Assembly (NCBI GenBank): GCA_002712005.1
Contig: PASP01000010.1
Span: 62,001-126,000, forward strand
Direction: 5' to 3'
Length of the DNA stretch: 64,000 nucleotides
DNA from: Halobacteriovoraceae bacterium
GTDB lineage: Bacteria > Bdellovibrionota > Bacteriovoracia > Bacteriovoracales > Bacteriovoracaceae
The notes below the pieces were generated by a model. That model had not been told where the DNA came from. It saw nothing but the letters and a program-made list of their open reading frames with translations, and ran no database searches. Positions 58,616 through 64,000 of the stretch are shown here, piece by piece. How positions within the stretch are numbered: the first letter of the stretch is position 1; every line of letters starts with the position of its first letter. Both the position numbers and the translations under genes were made by a program.

Positions 58616-59932
58616 ATGAATCCATCTACTATAGAATTGGTGGGGACCATATTATTTGCTTTGGCCATTGCCCACACCTTTCTTGTTTCTAAATTTCAAA
58701 GTTTGGCCCATCACTACCCAGAAGGCTCTATGGGGGAAAACCTATTTCACTTCCTTGGAGAAGTTGAAGCGGTTTTTGGAATTTGGGCCGCTATTTTTAT
58801 CGGCTTTAGAACCTGTGTTGAAGGCTTTGCTCAATACGATGATTCTCATCATGTTGTGGGAGGAGCTCTTCATTATCTAGAGTCTCTAAACTTTACTGAA
58901 CCAGCTTTTGTTTTCGTTATCATGTGTATGGCCGGGACGCGACCTATCATTATGCTTGCTGAAAAGCTTATCACCTTGGTTGCTAAGATTATTCCTCTTC
59001 CTGGAAAGATGGCCTTCTATGTAGCAGCTCTAATTTTTGGTCCTATTTTAGGCTCCTTTATTACTGAACCGGCTGCGATGACGGTTACAGCTCTTATTCT
59101 TTTAGATTATTTTTATTCTGGAGAAATGAGTACTAAATTTAAGTATGCAACGATTGGACTTCTTTTTGTGAATGTTTCCATCGGGGGAACACTCTCTCAC
59201 TTTGCGGCTCCACCAGTTCTTATGGTTGCTGGTAAATGGCATTGGGGATTAATGCATATGCTGACAAATTTCGGTTATAAGTCAGTTATTGCTATTATCA
59301 TTTCAACTCTTATTGTTGCTTTTATGTTTAAAAAAGAACTTTCAGGTAAACTTGAAATCAAGCAAAAGCATGATAATTTCATGGTTCCTACATGGTGGAT
59401 GACATTCATTCATATTATCTTCTTAGCTCTTGTTGTTTATACGGCCCATCATATGGTTTTCTTTATGGCCTTATTTCTCTTCTTTCTTGGTTTCACTACG
59501 GTAACCAATGAATATCAAGATCAAATAAAACTTAAAGAATCTCTTCTCGTAGGTTTCTTCTTAGGTGGACTTGTTACTCTTGGAGGAGTACAGGCTTGGT
59601 GGCTTCAGCCGATCCTGACGACAATGCCAGATCTTCCTCTATTCTTTGGAGCAACTGGACTAACGGCCATTACAGACAATGCAGCTTTAACTTACTTAGG
59701 TTCACTTGTAGAGTTAACTGATTCGGCTAAATATAATCTTGTGGCCGGTGCTGTTGCTGGTGGGGGTTTAACGGTTATTGCCAATGCTCCAAACCCAGCA
59801 GGATTTGGTATTCTAAAGGGAACTTTTGGAGAAAAAGGGATTTCACCTCTAGGGATTCTAGCAGGAGCCATTGGGCCAACAATTGTCGCCCTAATTTGTC
59901 TTCAGCTCTTTCCTAGTCTAGGCGGACACTAA
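58616..59932 (+). CDS. Putative Na+/H+ antiporter (Na_H_antiport_3 family)
   Basis: 438 residues with about 11 membrane segments. The start NPSTIELVGTILFALAIAHTFLVSKFQSLAHHYPEGSMGENLFHFLGEVEAVFGIWAA and the core GPILGSFITEPAAMTVTALILLDYF, GGTLSHFAAPPVLMVAGKW and TGLTAITDNAALTYLGSLV ... VIANAPNPAGFGIL match the putative Na+/H+ antiporter family PF07399. It presumably exchanges cations across the inner membrane; transport was not shown by sequence. AGGAG lies close before the ATG. Confidence 0.9.
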   Translation: MNPSTIELVGTILFALAIAHTFLVSKFQSLAHHYPEGSMGENLFHFLGEVEAVFGIWAAIFIGFRTCVEGFAQYDDSHHVVGGALHYLESLNFTEPAFVFVIMCMAGTRPIIMLAEKLITLVAKIIPLPGKMAFYVAALIFGPILGSFITEPAAMTVTALILLDYFYSGEMSTKFKYATIGLLFVNVSIGGTLSHFAAPPVLMVAGKWHWGLMHMLTNFGYKSVIAIIISTLIVAFMFKKELSGKLEIKQKHDNFMVPTWWMTFIHIIFLALVVYTAHHMVFFMALFLFFLGFTTVTNEYQDQIKLKESLLVGFFLGGLVTLGGVQAWWLQPILTTMPDLPLFFGATGLTAITDNAALTYLGSLVELTDSAKYNLVAGAVAGGGLTVIANAPNPAGFGILKGTFGEKGISPLGILAGAIGPTIVALICLQLFPSLGGH

Positions 59933-59956
59933 GAAATAAAAAAATTAATCAAAAGA

Positions 59957-59985
59957 AAGGCCGAATTAATTTCGGCCTTTTTTTA
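59957..59985. terminator. Bidirectional intrinsic terminator
   Basis: AAGGCCGAA (59957-59965), 5-nt loop, TTCGGCCTT (59971-59979), then a T-run of seven. It lies between the convergent antiporter and ilvE; the T-run extends into the last codons of ilvE. Confidence 0.9.
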
Positions 59986-61053
59986 TACGCTCAGTCTCCA
60001 TCCAAAGGGATCTTCCGATCGACCTTCTTGAAGATCAAGTAATTCTTGTCGTAGCTCTTTGGTAATATTTCCGTAATCATTGGCCAACTGAGCAGTTGTG
60101 GATTCACTCGCTAGAGATTTGATAGGCGTGATTATAACGGCCGTTCCACACGCAAAACATTCGGTGCATTTTCCCGATTGAATATCTTTCAATAACTCAA
60201 GATAGCTTATTGAGGTTTCTTCAACTTGATAGCCCTTATGCTTAGCGAGTTCAATTACTGACTTTCTTGTTACACCGTGAAGAATCGTTTGAGTCAATTT
60301 GGGAGTCTTAATTACATTATTTTCATAAACAGCAAAGAAGTTCATCCCACTCATTTCTTCAATATTCACTTTGTTCTTAGCATCTAGCCATAGAACTTGG
60401 TCATAGCCTTTCTCTTTGGCCGCAATCATCGCCAATAAACTAGCTGCATAATTTCCGCCTGTCTTAGCGGCGCCAATACCACCTTCTGCTGCTCTAATAT
60501 TGTCAGTTTCAATCCAAACTTTTACAGAGTCACTCTTGAAATAGGCTTGAGAAGGTGAAGCTACGATCATGAATTTAAAGGTTTCACTTGGCTTCATTCC
60601 GAGATGAATATCTGTCGCAATCATGAAGGGACGAATATAAAGGCTAGCTTCACTTTGAATTGGGATAAGGTCTTTAGAAAATGAGACCATGGCCCTTAGA
60701 CCTTCGAGAGCTAATTCTTCGTCAACTTCAGGCATGGCCATTCTTTTTGCTGAAAGGTTGAAGCGCTTGATATTTTCGAGAGGTCTAAAGAGGAAAGGTC
60801 CATTTCCATTTGCACGATAGGCTTTCATACCTTCGAAGATTTCTTGTCCATAATGAAGGACTTTGGCCGTGGGATCGAGAGTGAGTTGACGATAGGGGAT
60901 GAGCTTCATCTGTCCCCATTTCCCATCAGCATAATCCATTTCAATCATAATGGGAGACATAACGGTTCCAAATCCTAGCTCGTCTGGAAGATTAAAGTCT
61001 CCAAGAATCTGAGTGATTTGGGGGTCAATTTCAAGGTTTTTGAATGTATCCAA
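59983..61053 (-). CDS. ilvE: Branched-chain amino acid aminotransferase
   Basis: 356 residues from TTG 61053, with AAGGA 8 nt upstream. This PLP-dependent fold-type IV transaminase interconverts Leu, Ile or Val and their 2-oxoacids with glutamate. It has YGQEIFEGMKAYR, RPLENIKRFNLSAKRMAMPEV, YIRPFMIATD, the Schiff-base Lys197 in GAAKTGGNYAASL, EEMSGMNFFAVYEN and the EC(F)ACGTA cofactor loop near the end. The length matches the eukaryotic-like class of IlvE (about 360), longer than E. coli IlvE (309). Confidence 0.95.
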   Translation of the reverse strand: MDTFKNLEIDPQITQILGDFNLPDELGFGTVMSPIMIEMDYADGKWGQMKLIPYRQLTLDPTAKVLHYGQEIFEGMKAYRANGNGPFLFRPLENIKRFNLSAKRMAMPEVDEELALEGLRAMVSFSKDLIPIQSEASLYIRPFMIATDIHLGMKPSETFKFMIVASPSQAYFKSDSVKVWIETDNIRAAEGGIGAAKTGGNYAASLLAMIAAKEKGYDQVLWLDAKNKVNIEEMSGMNFFAVYENNVIKTPKLTQTILHGVTRKSVIELAKHKGYQVEETSISYLELLKDIQSGKCTECFACGTAVIITPIKSLASESTTAQLANDYGNITKELRQELLDLQEGRSEDPFGWRLSV

Positions 61054-61200
61054 AACGAATCCTTTTTATGATTTTAATTTAGACGAAAATAACGGCCGTA
61101 ACGAGGTTTGTCATCTGAATGAGGTGATTTGAGCCGAGATATTCCTCCTTTGTGCTATAATGTCTAAGTAAATTATCTGAAAATACAAGGACTTGTATTC

Positions 61201-62442
61201 ATGGGCCGAGGAAGGATTCTTCTATTCACTCTTACAATACTATTGAGTTTGAGCAATCACGCTCAAATTGTTGAACGCGATTTTGCTGTTTCTCTCTCTG
61301 GTGATCTCAATTATTTAAAAAGTTTTCAACTGAGAGCAGAATTAAAGCTAGCGCGGAGTACAGACTTTTGCCGTGGTTTCACCATACCTTCCCTGAAAGG
61401 AAAATGGAGTTGCGAAAGAGTAGGAGGAGGAGAAGCCAAGTGTAAAGGTGCTTTTACTTGTGCCATGATCAAAAAAGGATTTTCCAGAAAGAGTGAAACC
61501 ATTAGGCTGAGCAGGGCCATTAAAAATCTAGGCCTTCCCAAAAAGAAATTTTCCATGATTGTCTCTAAACGACCATTTAAAAATATTGATCGTTATAAAT
61601 TGGCCAAAGAAGTAGAGGAACAAAGAAAGAAGGCAATACTCGATAACCAGCAAAAGGCCATAGAAAAGAAGAGACAAGAGCAGGCCCTTTTACAGAAGCA
61701 AATTAAGCTTCGTGCCAATAGATTAAAGAATGAGATGGTTGAACTCGATGAATTTTCTCAATTAGAACAAGAACTCGATGAAGCTACTCAAAGAAATAAA
61801 ACCGATGCATCAATTGCAGACTCTCGTATTGAAACCGTCGAACAATTGGAAGCTGAGGCCATGGCCGCTGACGAAAGAGAGATGAGCGCTTCTCAGAGGG
61901 ACGTACTTGATACAAACTCCAGTGATGAAGATAGTGATGAATTGGCCCAACTTGAAGTATCAGATGAGTCGTCAAGTAATGAGCCTCAATCAAGGGAAAG
62001 CCGGTGGACCTTTCTTTCATTTGGAGCAGGGATGTTTTCCATAAGTGATGAAGAAGAAAATTCGGTGACCACTTTTGGAATCATGTGGAGTCCATTATGG
62101 AAGTTGACAAGAAATTGGGATATCAAAGGAAATCTCTCTTGGCATCCTTTCAGTGCTGTTGTTGAAACTGGAGAAGAAGCGGAGAGTTTTAATATTATAG
62201 AGATTGGAGCTCAGCTTGAGTGGCGTGTTTTTGAAGAAGGTCTCTATCTCAGTTTAGGTTATGGAATTCAAAATTGGGGCTCCTCTGTGGGAGGATCCTT
62301 TTCGGCACTCTCAATTGGTGGGGGTTATTATTTTGAAAAGAAGAAAGACCGTCTTATCGACTATCTCTTTGTGAAACAGGTAAGTGTGAGTAATGAAACT
62401 TCAAATGTTGAGTTAGTTGGGGGCCTTGGCTTTATATTTTAG
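61201..62442 (+). CDS. Exported protein with coiled coil and C-terminal beta-barrel-like domain
   Basis: 413 residues with a signal peptide (RILLFTLTILLSLSNHA-Q, cleavage near 21). Residues 25-120 contain four Cys (DFCRGFT, WSCERVGGGEAKCKGAFTCAM). A long charged coiled coil (about 135-200) and an acidic Ser/Asp linker follow. The last 140 residues are alternating strands (WTFLSFGAGMFSI, FGIMWSPLW, WDIKGNLSWHPF, IIEIGAQLEWRVF, LYLSLGYGIQNWG, ALSIGGGYYF) ending in GLGFIF with terminal Phe. This looks like an eight-stranded outer-membrane barrel holding a periplasmic domain. AAGGA precedes the ATG. Confidence 0.65.
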   Translation: MGRGRILLFTLTILLSLSNHAQIVERDFAVSLSGDLNYLKSFQLRAELKLARSTDFCRGFTIPSLKGKWSCERVGGGEAKCKGAFTCAMIKKGFSRKSETIRLSRAIKNLGLPKKKFSMIVSKRPFKNIDRYKLAKEVEEQRKKAILDNQQKAIEKKRQEQALLQKQIKLRANRLKNEMVELDEFSQLEQELDEATQRNKTDASIADSRIETVEQLEAEAMAADEREMSASQRDVLDTNSSDEDSDELAQLEVSDESSSNEPQSRESRWTFLSFGAGMFSISDEEENSVTTFGIMWSPLWKLTRNWDIKGNLSWHPFSAVVETGEEAESFNIIEIGAQLEWRVFEEGLYLSLGYGIQNWGSSVGGSFSALSIGGGYYFEKKKDRLIDYLFVKQVSVSNETSNVELVGGLGFIF

Positions 62443-62475
62443 GATGAAGCAGATATTTATAGAGGAAGTATGAAA

Positions 62476-62550
62476 TGGTGCGGCCGACTGGGATTGAACC
62501 AGTGACCCCCTGCGTGTCGGGCAGGTGCTCTCCCACTGAGCTACGGCCGC
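62476..62550 (-). tRNA. tRNA-Val (anticodon GAC)
   Basis: 72 nt plus encoded CCA. Cloverleaf: acceptor GCGGCCG pairs with CGGCCGC, D-arm GCTC/GAGC, anticodon stem CCTGC/GCAGG with loop CCGACAC (anticodon GAC), T-arm ACTGG-TTCAATC-CCAGT, discriminator A. All stems are fully paired. The loop has C at position 33 where U is almost universal. A35, C36 and A73 fit valine identity. Confidence 0.95.
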
Positions 62551-62603
62551 ATGAGGGATTAGTCTACGAGAGGATGGTTCTCATCGTCAATAATAAAAAG
62601 ATT

Positions 62604-63458
62604 TCAAACCGAAATATACTCTTTTAATTTCTTCCATTTAAAGAATATAGGTAAGTAAATAGGCCACATAAATATAAAATTTATGTCCATAATGATCCAA
62701 GTCGACAAGTGGAAAATTATAGCTGCAATGCCATAAAAAGAGGGCCTTAGCCAATAGATAATGACTCCAAAGAATTCAAAGAGAAATGTCATCCAACCTA
62801 TGGCCTTAAAAACAAGAGGATGACCTGTAATGTAAATACCTAAAGGGGTTCCCGAAATTAAGGTATGAATTCTGATGAAACGGCCATCTATAAACCAAGC
62901 AAAACTGGAAATAAAAATCTTCGATATAGCAGATTGAAAGAACATATTGATGACATAAATCTGAAAGAAAAATAAGAAGAAAGCGTCAGAAGGTTTTGGA
63001 CTCATCTCACTATCTTGAGGAGTTTGAGAGAGAGGCTTGAGCCTCCAGGAGTAAGCATCTGTCTTACAAAAGAGTTGAGCGATAATAAAAGTAGGGAGGT
63101 AAGCCGAGTAGAACCAAATGGGTTCTGTTACTTGGACGAGATGATGATCTAAGTAATAGAGGTAGGGAAGCATGGATACAGCGACAAGAATCTTCGTCAA
63201 TTGATGAAAGTATCCCGTAAAATAAACCGCTACCAAGAAGAGATTGAAACCTTTCCAATAATCAAAATAAGGTGCATACCACGCTGATGTTTTAAAATAG
63301 TAATTATCAAAATAGAAAAGATATCTAAACTTTGAGTCTTCGGTGACTATAACAAAGATGAGAAGTCCTGCAAAAATCATCCTAAAAAGGGAAAGCCTAA
63401 GTAATATATTCTCTTGAGATAGAATGAATATTTTAATTCTCTTTAAAAGTAATTTCAT
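62604..63458 (-). CDS. HTTM-domain (vitamin K carboxylase-like) membrane protein
   Basis: 284 residues with about six to seven membrane segments. It has LLRLSLFRMIFAGLLIFVIV, LFLVAVYFTGYFHQLTKILVAVSML, FFLFFFQIYVINMFFQSAISKIFISSFAWFIDGRFIRIHT, FKAIGWMTFLFEFFGVIIYW and FHLSTWIIMDINFIFMWPIYLPIFF. The Q-x-x-I-x-K ... W-x-x-G segment and the F-H-x4-W/I helix fit the HTTM family, which includes gamma-glutamyl carboxylase-like membrane proteins; the bacterial substrates are not known. It is 2 nt after the preceding gene, an operon. Confidence 0.75.
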   Translation of the reverse strand: MKLLLKRIKIFILSQENILLRLSLFRMIFAGLLIFVIVTEDSKFRYLFYFDNYYFKTSAWYAPYFDYWKGFNLFLVAVYFTGYFHQLTKILVAVSMLPYLYYLDHHLVQVTEPIWFYSAYLPTFIIAQLFCKTDAYSWRLKPLSQTPQDSEMSPKPSDAFFLFFFQIYVINMFFQSAISKIFISSFAWFIDGRFIRIHTLISGTPLGIYITGHPLVFKAIGWMTFLFEFFGVIIYWLRPSFYGIAAIIFHLSTWIIMDINFIFMWPIYLPIFFKWKKLKEYISV

Positions 63459-63460
63459 TT

Positions 63461-63928
63461 CTAACCACTAATTAAGCTATTCGCCATTTCATTAGAAACT
63501 TCATAAGTGTAGATGGGCACTGCTTTTTGTAAATAATCTTTGTCTGTTTTGAGAGAAGGAAGATCATGGACATTGATGGATAGTACTTCGACTGATTTTG
63601 TGATCATCTCATATTCATTCCATTTAAGAAGGGTCTTGATGAATAAAGGCTTTTGAGCAAAGTAGCGTGACTTCGGCTCATAGAAAGTCTTTCTCACAAA
63701 GATAAGGCTCTTATAATAATCAGTAGGTAAGAGTTTTAGTGGAGATTGGTAGAGGGTTCTTCCATCTTTGAGATTGATTTTAAAAATGGGTACTTGATTA
63801 TGAAAAATCAACGATTCCGAATACATGGCAAAAGATGAGAGTGGCCAGGAATTCTTTCTAGCGAAGGTTTGGCTCCAGTGAATACTGAAATATACTACTG
63901 CTATAAGCAATAACTTATTTAGGGTCAT
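63461..63928 (-). CDS. Partner protein of the HTTM membrane protein
   Basis: 155 residues. One N-terminal membrane helix (MTLNKLLLIAVVYFSIHWSQ), then RKNSWPLSSFAMYSES, a stretch commonly seen in small proteins encoded beside HTTM genes (W-P-(F/L)-S-x-(F/Y)-x-M-(F/Y)-S). The rest is a periplasmic mixed domain (KINLKDGRTLYQSPLKLLPTDYYKSLIF). It lies immediately upstream of the HTTM gene in the same direction. No clear ribosome binding site is visible. Confidence 0.65.
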   Translation of the reverse strand: MTLNKLLLIAVVYFSIHWSQTFARKNSWPLSSFAMYSESLIFHNQVPIFKINLKDGRTLYQSPLKLLPTDYYKSLIFVRKTFYEPKSRYFAQKPLFIKTLLKWNEYEMITKSVEVLSINVHDLPSLKTDKDYLQKAVPIYTYEVSNEMANSLISG

Positions 63929-63944
63929 GGGCGACTCTTGGGGT

Positions 63945-64000
63945 TAATTTTGTATAGGGTCTCCGCAGGTCATTTTGGGGGAATTTCCTTGGCGGTCTTC
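63945..64000 (-). CDS. Possible C-terminal end of an upstream operon gene
   Basis: On the minus strand a frame enters from the window edge and ends at TAA 63947-63945, encoding DRQGNSPKMTCGDPIQN. It is only 16 nt before the 63928 start, so it may be the tail of the preceding operon gene. Too short to identify, and it could be chance. Confidence 0.3.

Noticed and set aside
1-64000. CRISPR arrays, insertion sequences, prophage genes, rRNA, replication origin
   Set aside because: No direct-repeat array, transposase, integrase, terminal repeats, rRNA segment or DnaA-box cluster was seen on reading through.

Overview
The window is a low-G+C (A/T-rich) bacterial chromosome segment, densely coding on both strands, with one tRNA and no mobile element, CRISPR array or rRNA. 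The gene mix suggests a predatory or predator-like member of the Bdellovibrionota (Bacteriovorax / Halobacteriovorax type). The reasons are a flagellin, a LysM lytic transglycosylase, many lipoproteins and secreted proteins of unknown function, FecR and FlgT-like proteins, degenerate signalling proteins and a compact housekeeping core. This assignment is inference from gene content, not from a marker-gene search.

Layout. 0-4.1 kb: tail of a dipeptide epimerase-like gene, an outer-membrane barrel protein, a lipoprotein and an MltD-like transglycosylase. 4.1-8 kb: a glycosyltransferase, an ExbB/ExbD pair and lipoate synthesis (lipB-lipA). 8-13 kb: a large secreted protein divergent from a small one, a DUF167 protein, a beta-lactamase-fold hydrolase and lipoproteins. 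13-17.6 kb: flagellin, methyltransferase, cold-shock protein and a PhoR/PhoB-type two-component system. 17.8-21 kb: lipoprotein gamma-glutamyltransferase and an unusual radical SAM protein. 21-29 kb: a degenerate HD-GYP protein, a papain-like amidase, and a receiver / pseudo-receiver / histidine kinase operon. 29-37.6 kb: DsbD, a cobalamin-binding-type protein, a TPR lipoprotein plus FecR operon behind a flagellar sigma-28 type promoter, then guaB-guaA. 37.6-44 kb: secreted or envelope proteins of unknown role, including a gene broken by an in-frame TGA. 44-56.5 kb: dnaE, a FlgT-like pair, pyrD, a DUF2298 membrane protein, queC and a phosphohexomutase. 56.9-64 kb: ferredoxin, a PadR regulator with a HAAS/DUF1700-type membrane protein, a Na+/H+ antiporter-family protein, ilvE, an outer-membrane protein, tRNA-Val and an HTTM-type membrane protein pair.

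Three observations stand out. (1) Ten genes without a Shine-Dalgarno have a -10-like hexamer exactly 6-7 nt before the start codon, which points to common leaderless transcription. (2) A secreted repeat protein (40548-41285) is split by a TGA at a position where a sister repeat has Trp. (3) A near-consensus sigma-28 promoter (TAAACTTT-N11-GTCGATAA) precedes the TPR-lipoprotein/FecR operon, which suggests an unrecognised role of these proteins in motility. Other points are a flagellin whose homology demands a CTG start, a PadR gene with a perfect palindrome over its own -10, interlocked stop codons in three convergent gene pairs, and strong enrichment of GGCC.
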